A stretch of 64,000 nt of DNA. It comes from Brotaphodocola faecis (lineage in GTDB: Bacteria > Bacillota > Clostridia > Lachnospirales > Lachnospiraceae). A program made the translations under genes and the position numbers. Under the pieces are notes generated by a model. The model had not been told where the DNA came from. It was given only the letters and a program-made list of their open reading frames with translations, and made no database searches. The stretch lies in assembly GCF_040096075.1 (NCBI RefSeq), contig NZ_JBBMFJ010000006.1, positions 1-64,000 of the forward strand. Direction: 5' to 3'. The stretch's first letter is position 1; each line of letters begins with the position of its first letter. Below, piece by piece: positions 51,355 through 60,299 of the stretch.

Positions 51355-52190
51355 TGATATATTCCCTGAAAAAATTACTGAAATCTAATTACCTGTTTAC
51401 GCTGGGAATTGTGATCTGCCTGGGATGGATCCTTGCGGCTGTCTTTGCTCCGGTTATTGCGCCGTATGATCCGATCGCGCAGGACCTGACTCTGCGTTTA
51501 AACGCGCCGTCGGCCCAGCATCTGTTTGGAACCGATAACTTTGGACGCGACATTTTCAGCCGCGTCATCTACGGCGGACGGTATTCCCTGCTTGCCGGAT
51601 GCCTCTCCGTGACGATTGCCGGTGTCATCGGCACGTTTTACGGCGCGCTGGCAGGTTATGTTGGCGGCTGGCTCGACAACGTTATGATGCGTTTTTCCGA
51701 GATGATCCTGTCGTTCCCGTCCCTGATCCTGGCGATGATCATCAACGCTGTGATGGGTTCCAACCTGTTCAATACCATGTTCGCGCTGGTCATTGTATCC
51801 TGGCCGACTTATGCAAGACTTATGCGAAGCGTGGTCTTAAGCGTTAAGGAGAATGAGTACGTCAATGCGGCAGAGGCGCTTGGAGCGTCCCGCATGCGCA
51901 TTCTGATGAAAGAGATCATCCCAAACAGCGTCAGCTCCGTGCTGATTATGGCGACAACGGACATCGGAAACAAGATCCTGATGTTCTCCACCTTAAGCTT
52001 CTTAGGGCTTGGTTCCGCGCCGCCTACTCCGGAGTGGGGCATGATGGTGTCCGACGGTGTGGATTACTTTAACAAATTCTGGGTATCCGGTTTCCCGGGC
52101 CTTGCGATCTTTACCATGGCGGTGGGCGCGAACTTCATCGGCGATGGCCTGCGCGACCTGCTGGATCCGAAGCTACGCACCCAGTTCTAA
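51354..52190 (+). CDS. oppC: Peptide ABC transporter permease (OppC/DppC type)
   Basis: 278 aa. N-terminal helix LFTLGIVICLGWILAAVFAPVIAPYDP, the conserved HLFGTDNFGRDIFSRVIYGGRYSL, and the EAA loop NEYVNAAEALGASRMRILMKEIIPN. The ATG at 51354 overlaps the oppB stop (TAATG), giving strict coupling; the ATG at 51345 lies within oppB. Confidence 0.93.
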   Translation: MIYSLKKLLKSNYLFTLGIVICLGWILAAVFAPVIAPYDPIAQDLTLRLNAPSAQHLFGTDNFGRDIFSRVIYGGRYSLLAGCLSVTIAGVIGTFYGALAGYVGGWLDNVMMRFSEMILSFPSLILAMIINAVMGSNLFNTMFALVIVSWPTYARLMRSVVLSVKENEYVNAAEALGASRMRILMKEIIPNSVSSVLIMATTDIGNKILMFSTLSFLGLGSAPPTPEWGMMVSDGVDYFNKFWVSGFPGLAIFTMAVGANFIGDGLRDLLDPKLRTQF

Positions 52191-52323
52191 AATTTGGTTT
52201 ACAGAAACAAAAAGAAACAGTATGATGGAAGTGGCGTCGAGGACCTGTCCGGTCTGAGGCGCCCCTTTTGGCAAGTAGCGGTTTATTGAGAAAAAGTAAA
52301 TAATACATGAGGAGGTTTTTACT

Positions 52324-53400
52324 ATGAACGAAGCAAGAGCAAAACGCATTCTGGATGAATTGCAGAAGCAGGGAGTCAGCCAGATGCTGATCACGGACCC
52401 AATGTCCATCTGTTATCTGACTGGTGTTTCCATGATGCCGATCGAGCGTTTTTACGCATTATTATTGAAAGCAGACGGCCATCATGTCTACTTTTTAAAT
52501 CATCTGTTCCATGTGCCGCAGGAGGTTGGCGTGGAGAAGGTGTGGTACTCCGACACCGATCCGGTTGCTGAGATCGTGGCAAAATACCTGGACAAGGACG
52601 CAGTTCTCGGCGTGGACAAAGACTTAAAGGCACGCTTTTTGCTGCCGCTCATGGAGATGAAGGCGGCTGCAGGTTTTGTGAATGGTTCCCCGGCTGTGGA
52701 TGTGACCCGCGGCGTGAAAGACGCAGAAGAGCAGGAGAAGATGCGTGTGGCATCCGACATCAACGATAAGGCCATGGCACAGTTCAAGGCACTGATCCAT
52801 GAGGGCGTGACCGAGCAGGAAGTAGCAGACCAGATGTTAGACATCTACCTGAGCCTGGGCGCTGAGGGCTATTCCTTCCCACCGCTGGTTGCGTTCGGCG
52901 CAAATGCGGCAGACCCGCATCATTCCCCGGATAACACCGTAGTAAAACCGGGTGACTGCGTGCTGTTCGATGTAGGCTGCATCAAGGACGGCTACTGCTC
53001 CGATATGACCCGTACCTTCTACTTTAAGACGGTCAGCGACGAGCACCGCAAGGTTTACGAGACCGCAAAGGCAGCAAACGAGACTGCCATCAGCAAGATT
53101 CATCCGGGCGTGGAGATCCGCAATCTGGACAAGGCAGCGCGCGACCTCATCACCGATGCAGGCTGGGGCCCAAACTTTACCCACCGTCTGGGACACTTTA
53201 TCGGCATGTCCTGCCATGAGTTTGGCGATGTTTCTTCCGCAAACACCTGGGAGACCAAGCCTGGCATGATCTTCTCCATTGAGCCTGGCATTTACTTAAT
53301 CGGAGACACCGGCGTGCGCGTGGAGGATCTGGTACTGGTAACTGAGGATGGCGTGGAAGTGCTGAACCACTATCCGAAGACCCTGCAGATCATTGAGTAA
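52324..53400 (+). CDS. M24-family Xaa-Pro peptidase
   Basis: 358 aa. N-terminal creatinase-like domain, C-terminal pita-bread domain with the five metal ligands: Asp in LFDVGCIKDGYCSDMTRTFYF (two), His in LGHFIGMSCHE, Glu in FSIEPGIY and Glu in VRVEDLVLV. Removes N-terminal residues before proline. It is placed right after the peptide transporter, so it likely digests imported proline peptides. AGGAGG precedes it. Confidence 0.92.
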   Translation: MNEARAKRILDELQKQGVSQMLITDPMSICYLTGVSMMPIERFYALLLKADGHHVYFLNHLFHVPQEVGVEKVWYSDTDPVAEIVAKYLDKDAVLGVDKDLKARFLLPLMEMKAAAGFVNGSPAVDVTRGVKDAEEQEKMRVASDINDKAMAQFKALIHEGVTEQEVADQMLDIYLSLGAEGYSFPPLVAFGANAADPHHSPDNTVVKPGDCVLFDVGCIKDGYCSDMTRTFYFKTVSDEHRKVYETAKAANETAISKIHPGVEIRNLDKAARDLITDAGWGPNFTHRLGHFIGMSCHEFGDVSSANTWETKPGMIFSIEPGIYLIGDTGVRVEDLVLVTEDGVEVLNHYPKTLQIIE

Positions 53401-53415
53401 GGAGGGCTTTTGAGC

Positions 53416-53991
53416 ATGAAACATCCAATCGCAACCCTGCATATGGCAAATGGAGCCGACATCGTGATCGAGCTGCTGCCGGAGTCCGCGCCAAATACCG
53501 TGAACAGCTTTCTCTATGCGGCATCCCACGGCTATCTGGACCATCATGCCATTGAGCGCATTGTGCCGGGCAACTGGGTCGATATGAGTTACACGGCGTT
53601 TGGCCATAAGGAAATGCAGTACCTGATCCCGAACGAGTTTGCCTTAAACCCGGACGTGACACCGCTCGATTCCCATCCGGGTTGCGTCTGCATGGGCGGT
53701 TACGGCGACGCGGGACTGGCAAGCTGCGAGTTCTTCTTCCCGCTGCGTGACTGCCCGGACCACAAAGGCATTTATCCAGTGTTCGGAAAAGTTATTTCCG
53801 GCATGGAAGAAATTCTGCGGATCGCAAAGGTTCCAACCGTTCCGGTCGATTTCCCGATTCCTGACGTAGAAGTAAACCGCCCGGTAGAGCCGGAGATCCT
53901 GGATCATGTGGAGCTGGAACTGTTCGGGGAGAGTTACCCGGAACCGGTGCGCGTGGAGAATCCGAGATTGCCGAAGTGCTGGCCGAAGTAA
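53416..53991 (+). CDS. Cyclophilin-type peptidyl-prolyl isomerase
   Basis: 191 aa, cytoplasmic (no signal). MKHPIATLHMANGADIVIELLPESAPNTVNSFLYAASHGYLDHHAIERIVPGNWVDMSY follows the cyclophilin fold, but the usual FHR motif is replaced by IER and the GGDP loop is missing, so activity is uncertain. It may act on proline peptides or as a chaperone. The start at 53416 follows GGAGGG by 9 bp and is 15 bp after the peptidase stop. Confidence 0.83.
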   Translation: MKHPIATLHMANGADIVIELLPESAPNTVNSFLYAASHGYLDHHAIERIVPGNWVDMSYTAFGHKEMQYLIPNEFALNPDVTPLDSHPGCVCMGGYGDAGLASCEFFFPLRDCPDHKGIYPVFGKVISGMEEILRIAKVPTVPVDFPIPDVEVNRPVEPEILDHVELELFGESYPEPVRVENPRLPKCWPK

Positions 53992-54007
53992 GATAGAAAT
54001 TGAGTTG

Positions 54008-54056
54008 AAAAATGCAGCTTCCGGAGTATGTTTGGTACCGGAAGCTGCATTTTATT
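54008..54056. terminator. Bidirectional terminator between the peptide and hydABC units
   Basis: AAAATGCAGCTTCCGG and CCGGAAGCTGCATTTT with T runs on both strands; it serves two convergent operons. Confidence 0.9.
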
Positions 54057-54087
54057 ATGATAAAAAAACGCCCTGCTATAGGAAAGA

Positions 54088-55842
54088 TTAAATCTCGTTC
54101 ACTTTTCTCTTCACATAAGTGGTATGTAACAGATGATGTGCTTTCTGGCTTCCTGGTTCTCCGAGGAAGGTTGCGTACAGCTCCTTGATGGCCGGATTCT
54201 CATGGGATTTGCGGATCGGGTTGTTCTTGTCGGAGTCGTAGAGGACTTTGGCGCGCAGGCCGCGGATATCTACGGTGTTGCGCACGTAGCCAGGCTGCTG
54301 CGGCTGGCCGCCGCCGTTGATGCAGCCGCCCGGGCAGCCCATGATCTCGATGAAGTGATAGTCTGCTTCACCGGATTTGACCTTCTCAAGCAGCTTCTTT
54401 GCGTTTCCAAGGCCGGAGGCGATGGCAACCTTGACTTCCAGGCCTGCCACCAGGTAGGTAGCTTCCTTGATGCCTTCCATGCCGCGGACATCGGTGAAGT
54501 CCAGATTCTGTAATTCCTCGCCGGTCAGGGTTTCTACTGCGGTGCGGAGTGCTGCCTCCATAACGCCGCCGGTGGCGCCGAAGATCACGGCTGCGCCGGT
54601 TCCAAGGCCCAGAGGTGCGTCATACTCTTCATCCGGTAAGGTGTTGAATTTCAGGCCGACCTTGCGGATCATGCGGGCCAGTTCCCTGGTGGTTAAGGAG
54701 TAGTCTACATCCGGGACACCGTTTGCAGCTTCATCCGGTCTCTGGATCTCAAATTTCTTTGCGGTACACGGCATGATGGAAACGGAAACGATATCCTTCG
54801 GATCCAGGTGCATCTTCTCTGCGTAGTAGGACTTTGCGATGGCGCCGAACATCTGCTGCGGGGATTTGCAGCTGGATAAGTTCTCGGTCATATCCGGGAA
54901 GTAGTGCTCACAGTATTTGATCCAGCCCGGGGAGCAGGAGGTGATGAGCGGAAGCACGCCGCCGTTCTGCACGCGGTCTAAGAATTCATGAGCCTCTTCC
55001 ATGATGGTTAAGTCGGCACTGAAGTTGGTGTCGAATACTTTGTCAAAGCCGATGCGGCGCAGGGCTGCCGCCATCTTGCCCTGTACGTTGGTGCCGATCG
55101 GGTAGCCGAATTCCTCACCCAAGGCGGCGCGGACAGCCGGAGCGGTCTGCACGATAACGTGTTTGTCCGGATCTGCAATGGCTGCCAGAACCTCGTCCAC
55201 CTGGGATTTCTCCTGCAGGGCGCCGGTCGGGCAGACTGCGATACACTGGCCGCAGGAGACACAGGAGGTCTCGCCCAGGCCCATATCGAAGGCGGAGCCG
55301 ATAAAGGTGGCAAAGCCGCGCATGTTGGCGCCGATGACGCCGATGCCCTGTACCTTCTCGCAGACTGCGGAGCAGCGGCGGCACAGGATACACTTGCTGT
55401 TGTCGCGGATCATGTGAACGGCGCTGTCGTCGATGATGGACGGAGTGCGCTCACCATCGTAATAGCCTTCATCGGTAACACCGAGTTCTTTACAGAGCTG
55501 CTGCAGTTCGCAGTTTCCGCTGCGGACGCAGGATAAGCACTTGCGGTCATGGTTGGAAAGCAGAAGCTGCAGGGTTTTTCTGCGGGATTCCAGCACCTTC
55601 GGGGTGTTGGTCCAGACTTCCATGCCATCGTTGATCGGGTATACGCAGGAAACCACCAGGCTTCTTGCGCCTTTTACTTCCACAACACAGATGCGGCAGG
55701 CGCCGATCTCGTTGATGTCTTTTAAGAAGCAGAGGGTCGGGATTTCAATGTGTGCCAGGCGGGCTGCCTCCAGAATGGTGGAGCCTTTCGGGGCACTGAC
55801 TTCCATGCCGTTGATTTTAATTGTGATATTCTCCATAGCCAT
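54088..55842 (-). CDS. hydA: [FeFe] hydrogenase catalytic subunit, NADH-linked type (HydA)
   Basis: 584 aa. N-terminal [2Fe-2S] domain (IPTLCFLKDINEIGACRICVVEV), a His-Cys region (CLSCVRSGNCELQQLC), two [4Fe-4S] clusters (CILCRRCSAVCEK; CVSCGQCIAVCP), then the H-cluster: L1 ITSCSPGW, L2 MPCTAKKFE, L3 MGCPGGCINGG. L1 is TSCSPGW, where the canonical form is TSCCPGW: the first Cys, the proton-transfer one, is kept and the second position is Ser. With hydB and hydC it forms an electron-bifurcating-type hydrogenase coupling ferredoxin and NAD to H2 (family knowledge). GGAGGA precedes the start. Confidence 0.93.
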   Translation of the reverse strand: MAMENITIKINGMEVSAPKGSTILEAARLAHIEIPTLCFLKDINEIGACRICVVEVKGARSLVVSCVYPINDGMEVWTNTPKVLESRRKTLQLLLSNHDRKCLSCVRSGNCELQQLCKELGVTDEGYYDGERTPSIIDDSAVHMIRDNSKCILCRRCSAVCEKVQGIGVIGANMRGFATFIGSAFDMGLGETSCVSCGQCIAVCPTGALQEKSQVDEVLAAIADPDKHVIVQTAPAVRAALGEEFGYPIGTNVQGKMAAALRRIGFDKVFDTNFSADLTIMEEAHEFLDRVQNGGVLPLITSCSPGWIKYCEHYFPDMTENLSSCKSPQQMFGAIAKSYYAEKMHLDPKDIVSVSIMPCTAKKFEIQRPDEAANGVPDVDYSLTTRELARMIRKVGLKFNTLPDEEYDAPLGLGTGAAVIFGATGGVMEAALRTAVETLTGEELQNLDFTDVRGMEGIKEATYLVAGLEVKVAIASGLGNAKKLLEKVKSGEADYHFIEIMGCPGGCINGGGQPQQPGYVRNTVDIRGLRAKVLYDSDKNNPIRKSHENPAIKELYATFLGEPGSQKAHHLLHTTYVKRKVNEI

Positions 55843-55851
55843 TCTCCTCCA

Positions 55852-57639
55852 TTACTGTTTGTAGATCGCGCCGAATTTACATTTCTCCATGCAGGCGCCG
55901 CACTTAACACACTTGTCGGTGTCGATGATGTGTGGATTCTTGACGGAGCCGATGATGGCGCCAACCGGGCAGTTTCTTGCGCACAGGGTACAGCCCTTAC
56001 ACTTGTCTGCATCGATGTGGTAGGAGAGCAGTGCCTTGCAGACACCTGCCGGGCAGCGTTTCTCTTTGATGTGGGCCTCGTACTCATCGCGGAAGTAGCG
56101 GAGGGTGGAGAGAACCGGGTTCGGAGCCGTCTGGCCAAGGCCGCAGGCAGAGTTCTCTTTCACGTAGTAGCAGAGCTCTTCCAGCTTATCGAGGTCTTCC
56201 ATGGTAGCGGTGCCCTTGGTGATCTTGGTAAGGATCTCCAACATGCGCTTGGTGCCGATGCGGCACGGGGTACACTTACCGCAGGATTCTTCCACGGTGA
56301 ATTCCAGGAAGAATTTCGCAATGTCTACCATACAGTCGGTCTCATCCATAACAATGAGGCCGCCGGAGCCCATCATGGAACCGATGGAGATGAGGTTGTC
56401 GTAGTCGATCGGGATATCGAAATGCTCTGCCGGGATACATCCGCCGGACGGGCCGCCGGTCTGGGCTGCCTTAAACTTCTTGCCGTTCGGGATGCCGCCG
56501 CCGATCTCCTCAATGACTTCGCGGAGGGTGGTACCCATCGGAATCTCCACCAGGCCGGTGTTATGGATCTTGCCGCCCAGTGCGAATACCTTGGTGCCTT
56601 TGGATTTCTCGGTACCCATGGATGCGAACCACTCCGGACCGTTTAAGATGATCTGCGGGATGTTCGCGTAGGTCTCTACGTTATTTAAAATGGTCGGTTT
56701 GCCAAATAAGCCTTTCTGTGCCGGGAACGGAGGACGCGGTCTTGGCTCACCGCGGTTGCCCTCGATGGAGGTCATGAGGGCGGTTTCCTCGCCGCAGACG
56801 AAGGCTCCTGCGCCCAGACGCAGGTCGATATCGAAATCAAAGCCGCTGCCGAAGATGTCTTTTCCTAAAAGCTCCATCTCGCGGGCCTGGTTAATGGCAA
56901 TTTTCAGACGCTCTACCGCAATCGGATACTCCGCGCGCACATAGATGTAGCCCTGGTTTGCGCCGATGGCGTAACCGGCAATGGCCATAGCCTCCAGGAC
57001 TGCGTGGGGATCGCCCTCCAAGACGGAGCGGTCCATGAATGCGCCCGGATCACCCTCGTCGGCGTTACAGCAGACGTATTTCTGGTCCGCGTCGTTCTGC
57101 TTGGCCAGCTTCCATTTGAGACCGGTGGGGAATCCGCCGCCGCCGCGTCCGCGCAGGCCGGAATCCATCAGGCACTGGATGACGTCGTCTGGGGTCATCT
57201 CGGTGAGAACCTTGCCCAGAGCCTGGTAGCCGCCGGTTCCGATGTACTCTTCAATGACTTCCGGGTTGATGATACCACAGTTGCGCAGGGCAATGCGGTG
57301 CTGCTTTTTATAGAAGTTGGTGTCGATTAGGGCTTTTACGCCAGCCGGGGTAACCGTCTCCTGATAGAGGAGTCTGGTAACGACACGTCCTTTTAATAAA
57401 TGCTCCTGAACAATCTCAGGAATGTCTTCTATCTTGACCATGGAGTAGAAGCTTGCGTCCGGGTACACGATCATGATCGGGCCCAGGGCGCAGAGACCGT
57501 GGCATCCGGTCTGGACTACAGAGACTTCCGATTCCAGTCCGGCTTTTTTGATTTCTTCTTTTAAGGTTTCCATAATCTGCTGGCTTCCGGAGGAGGTACA
57601 GCCTGTTCCGCCGCAAACCAATACATGTGAACGATACAT
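55852..57639 (-). CDS. hydB: NuoF-like hydrogenase subunit (HydB)
   Basis: 595 aa. N-terminal thioredoxin-like ferredoxin (HVLVCGGTGCTSSGS ... QTGCHGLCALGP), NuoF core with FMN/NADH site (SGLRGRGGGGFPTGLKWKLAK, YVCCNADEGDPGAFMDR), [4Fe-4S] site ESCGKCTPCRIGTKRML and a C-terminal pair of clusters (CKGCTLCARNCP; CVKCGACMEKC). Oxidises or reduces NAD(H) and shares electrons with HydA. It lies 9 bp before hydA. Confidence 0.95.
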   Translation of the reverse strand: MYRSHVLVCGGTGCTSSGSQQIMETLKEEIKKAGLESEVSVVQTGCHGLCALGPIMIVYPDASFYSMVKIEDIPEIVQEHLLKGRVVTRLLYQETVTPAGVKALIDTNFYKKQHRIALRNCGIINPEVIEEYIGTGGYQALGKVLTEMTPDDVIQCLMDSGLRGRGGGGFPTGLKWKLAKQNDADQKYVCCNADEGDPGAFMDRSVLEGDPHAVLEAMAIAGYAIGANQGYIYVRAEYPIAVERLKIAINQAREMELLGKDIFGSGFDFDIDLRLGAGAFVCGEETALMTSIEGNRGEPRPRPPFPAQKGLFGKPTILNNVETYANIPQIILNGPEWFASMGTEKSKGTKVFALGGKIHNTGLVEIPMGTTLREVIEEIGGGIPNGKKFKAAQTGGPSGGCIPAEHFDIPIDYDNLISIGSMMGSGGLIVMDETDCMVDIAKFFLEFTVEESCGKCTPCRIGTKRMLEILTKITKGTATMEDLDKLEELCYYVKENSACGLGQTAPNPVLSTLRYFRDEYEAHIKEKRCPAGVCKALLSYHIDADKCKGCTLCARNCPVGAIIGSVKNPHIIDTDKCVKCGACMEKCKFGAIYKQ

Positions 57640-57651
57640 CTGTTGTCCTCC

Positions 57652-58029
57652 TTATTTCAGATCTGCAGAATTTAAGGTATATTCTTCGACAATGTGTCCG
57701 CCGATGAGATGGCGTTCTACTATTTCGGCAGCCTTGTCCGCATTCATTTTGATGTAGGTGACCTTCGGTTTGCCCGGTTCCATGACCTCTACAATAGGCT
57801 CGTACTGGCAAAGGCCGATGCAGCCGGTCTGGGTAACGGAAATTTTACCGGTCAGGCCCTTCTCCTGAACCAGAGTGGAAAGGGCGTTTAAAACCGGTCT
57901 GGCACCGCTGGCGATGCCACAGGTAGCCATGCCGACCACAACGCGGGTGTGGGTGTGGTCTTCCGCACGCATGCTGACCTGACTCTGCATTCTCTCGCGG
58001 ATCGCTCTTAATTCTTCAAGACTTTTCAT
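57652..58029 (-). CDS. Thioredoxin-like [2Fe-2S] ferredoxin subunit
   Basis: 125 aa. Cysteines in VVVGMATCGIASGARPV and VTQTGCIGLCQYEPIV match the NuoE C-terminal ferredoxin fold. It resembles the small NuoE-like protein often encoded in hydrogenase operons between hydC and hydB; it could pass electrons or regulate. 12 bp before hydB. The start follows AGGAGGA. Confidence 0.88.
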   Translation of the reverse strand: MKSLEELRAIRERMQSQVSMRAEDHTHTRVVVGMATCGIASGARPVLNALSTLVQEKGLTGKISVTQTGCIGLCQYEPIVEVMEPGKPKVTYIKMNADKAAEIVERHLIGGHIVEEYTLNSADLK

Positions 58030-58136
58030 GTTATGTTCGTCCTCCTGTTCTGACGGTGGTTTCTGTTCGCCTTCCGGCTTCTGGCATGAAATACTGTGCT
58101 GGAAAACAGCGCAGATCCTGCAGTCATGGAAAATGG

Positions 58137-58694
58137 TCAGTAAACGGTTCCTCCGTCGGTTTCGAGTTTGTTTTCGGTCAGATAGTCTTTGATGTAACTG
58201 GAAATTTCAGGTGTGTTAAAAGGAACGTCTCCTAAAATGGCGCGCATTTCGCGGGTATCCAGGGAAAATTCCTTTTCGCTGCAGCGGTAAACGTAGAGAA
58301 AATCGGTGTCCGGGTGGCCCTGGATCAGGGTGTGGATGGTGGCGGTCATATCGCCAAGGGGCATCCGGTCTATGTGGTTCAGCGTAAAGATGGCTGTGAC
58401 CGTGGTTCCTTTTCCGGGTTCCGATTCGATGGAAAAGCTTCCGCCGGTACTTTCGGCAGCGAACTTGAAAAACGGAACACCCAGGCCTACCTTTCTTGTG
58501 GTGCGGCTGGTGTAGAAGGGGTCGGTGACCCGTTCAACCTGTTCTTTTGTCATGCCGCAGCCGTCATCCGTGATAATGACAGTGAGTCTGTCCGCATTCG
58601 GCTGTACATCTACCGTAATCTGCACCAGGGATGCGTTGGCGCGGGTGGAATTTTCTGCTACGTCAAGGATGTTTAAAGAAATTTCCGGCATCAT
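58137..58694 (-). CDS. Free-standing GHKL ATPase (histidine-kinase-like)
   Basis: 185 aa HATPase_c domain: N box LDVAENSTRANASLVQI, G1 IITDDGCGMT, F box RVTDPFYTSRTTRKVGLGVPFFKF, G2 SEPGKGTTVTAIF. There is no DHp or sensor domain and no phospho-acceptor His, so it is not a full histidine kinase; it may phosphorylate a protein or act as an RsbW-like switch. Located within the hydrogenase operon (3-bp gap to hydC). Confidence 0.85.
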   Translation of the reverse strand: MMPEISLNILDVAENSTRANASLVQITVDVQPNADRLTVIITDDGCGMTKEQVERVTDPFYTSRTTRKVGLGVPFFKFAAESTGGSFSIESEPGKGTTVTAIFTLNHIDRMPLGDMTATIHTLIQGHPDTDFLYVYRCSEKEFSLDTREMRAILGDVPFNTPEISSYIKDYLTENKLETDGGTVY

Positions 58695-58697
58695 AGG

Positions 58698-59192
58698 CTA
58701 ATTGTATTTGGCAAGAATGCCAGGAATGTCGTCCGGGGTGAGCCGTCCGTAAACTTCGTCGTTGATCATCATGACGGGGGCCAGTCCGCAGGCGCCGACA
58801 CAGCGGCAGGAATCCAGCGAGAAACGTCCGTCCGGGGTGCATTCTCCGTTGGTGATGCCAAGAAGCTCCTCCAGTTTGGAAAAGATGGCGCCGGAGCCCT
58901 TTACATAGCAGGCAGTACCGAGGCATACGGAAATCTGGTACTTGCCCTTGGGCTGCAGCGCGAACTGGGAGTAGAATGTGGAAACGCCGTAGATTTTCTC
59001 TAACGGGATTCCGGTTTCATCGGAAATCATAGTCTGGACTTCAATTGGCAGGTAGCCGTAAATGTCCTGTGCCTGCTGCATGATCGGCATGAGCGCGCCT
59101 TTGGTGTCCTTCAGTTCCGCGATCACCTTTTTCAGCGCAGCTTCCTGCTCCGGTGTTCCGCTGAAAGGAACCGTCTCTTTTTTACAAGCCAT
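58698..59192 (-). CDS. hydC: NuoE-like hydrogenase subunit (HydC)
   Basis: 164 aa. The N-terminal helical part (LKDTKGALMPIMQQAQDIYGYLP) and the thioredoxin-like [2Fe-2S] domain with CLGTACYVKGSGAI and DSCRCVGACGLAP (four cysteines) are full length. First gene of the minus-strand operon. The start at 59192 follows GAGGAGGG; the open frame to 59417 would cross a hairpin and the divergent promoter region, so it is rejected. Confidence 0.93.
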   Translation of the reverse strand: MACKKETVPFSGTPEQEAALKKVIAELKDTKGALMPIMQQAQDIYGYLPIEVQTMISDETGIPLEKIYGVSTFYSQFALQPKGKYQISVCLGTACYVKGSGAIFSKLEELLGITNGECTPDGRFSLDSCRCVGACGLAPVMMINDEVYGRLTPDDIPGILAKYN

Positions 59193-59451
59193 GTGAACCC
59201 TCCTCTTTATTGCGTTTGTAAAATACTTATAATATATTAACATGAAGACGAGAAAAAATCTACATTTTTTCTCCGTTAATTTAAAGACACAATAAATGTT
59301 TTTGTTGATTATGAACAGAAATAATGTTATCATTACCCTATAAAACTGTATGGTTTGACAAAAGTATGACGAAATTAGTAACGGTAAAAATGGCTCAACC
59401 AATAATGCGAAAGCCATGTTTCATTTATTTTATGACAGGGGGAATCTGCCT
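59193..59451. promoter_or_regulatory. Divergent control region between hydC and the regulatory operon
   Basis: Holds a palindrome GAGAAAAAAT-ctac-ATTTTTTCTC (about 59250-59273), a dyad TAATG-ttat-CATTA, and a TTGACA at 59355-59360 without a good -10. A TTGTTGA/TGAACAG pair resembles a Rex site but has a 3-bp spacer instead of 4, so it is not called one. Confidence 0.4.
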
Positions 59452-59799
59452 ATGACAGCAAGAGATGTTCAGAAGATCATCGGTGCCCGGGTGCTTACAG
59501 GGGAAGAATTTCTGGACCGCGAGATCACAAGTGCCTGCGCATCCGACATGATGAGCGATGTGCTGGCCTTTTCCAAGGATCATTCGGTTCTGATCACAGG
59601 GCTTTGCAATCCGCAGGTGATCCGCACGGCGGAGATGTTAGACATTGTCTGTGTGATCTTTGTACGGAGAAAACATCCGGATGAAACCATTCTTACTATG
59701 GCAAAAGAACGTGAATTGATTGTCATGGAAACGGGACACCGGATGTTCTCTACCTGCGGCATGCTCTACAGCGCAGGACTTGGTGGAGGTGCAGTCTGA
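59452..59799 (+). CDS. DRTGG-domain protein
   Basis: 115 aa. The fold of the HPr kinase N-terminal / DRTGG type: VQKIIGARVLTGEEFLDREITSACASDMMSDVLAF ... VCVIFVRRKHPDETILTMAKE. By family it is thought to bind nucleotides or act as a regulatory partner; exact role unknown. Its stop codon overlaps the start of the ATPase by 1 bp. The start follows AGGGGGAA at 59452. A shorter paralogue lies at 61586. Confidence 0.82.
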   Translation: MTARDVQKIIGARVLTGEEFLDREITSACASDMMSDVLAFSKDHSVLITGLCNPQVIRTAEMLDIVCVIFVRRKHPDETILTMAKERELIVMETGHRMFSTCGMLYSAGLGGGAV

Positions 59800-60224
59800 T
59801 GGAAAACGCGATCGTACTACAGTATCATGTTTCGGCCGATGATTTTACCCGGGCAGGGGAAGCCAGCAGCGATGTAAAGGGGAAATTAAAGCAGCTTGGC
59901 ATCAGTCCGGAGGCCGTGCGCAAGGTAGCCATTGCCATGTATGAGGGCGAGATCAACATGGTGATTCACGCAAATGGAGGAGAAATTACGGTGGAAATTA
60001 CACCGGAAAAGGTGCGGATGGTCCTGGACGATGTGGGACCGGGCATCCCGGATATTGATCTTGCCATGCAGGCCGGTTATTCCACAGCGCCGGATGAAGT
60101 GCGAAATCTTGGATTCGGGGCCGGAATGGGCCTGCCGAATATGAAAAAATATACCGATGACATGAAGATAGAGACCAAACTTGGTGTAGGCACGAAGATC
60201 ACGATGGAAGTGAATCTGATGTGA
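59799..60224 (+). CDS. RsbW-like anti-sigma/serine kinase ATPase
   Basis: 141 aa GHKL ATPase: N box RKVAIAMYEGEINMVIHANGG, G1 LDDVGPGIPDIDLA and G2 FGAGMGLPNMKKYT. Anti-sigma serine/threonine kinases of this type phosphorylate a partner or bind a sigma factor. The SpoIIE-type phosphatase of the other hydrogenase cluster (43399) would be a natural opponent (inference). Confidence 0.85.
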   Translation: MENAIVLQYHVSADDFTRAGEASSDVKGKLKQLGISPEAVRKVAIAMYEGEINMVIHANGGEITVEITPEKVRMVLDDVGPGIPDIDLAMQAGYSTAPDEVRNLGFGAGMGLPNMKKYTDDMKIETKLGVGTKITMEVNLM

Positions 60225-60299
60225 GTATGTATGGGACTGGGCTGGCGAAAGCCGGAATTCCCAGGCACCAGGAAATGACATTTGGAGGTGAAAGGCGGT

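Noticed and set aside
55750..56646. Long plus-strand frame opposite hydB
   Set aside because: Antisense shadow of the NuoF-like gene; composition follows the third-base pattern of the real gene.
59280..59345. Rex-type operator upstream of hydC
   Set aside because: The half-sites TTGTTGA and TGAACAG are only partly matching and separated by 3 instead of 4 bp.
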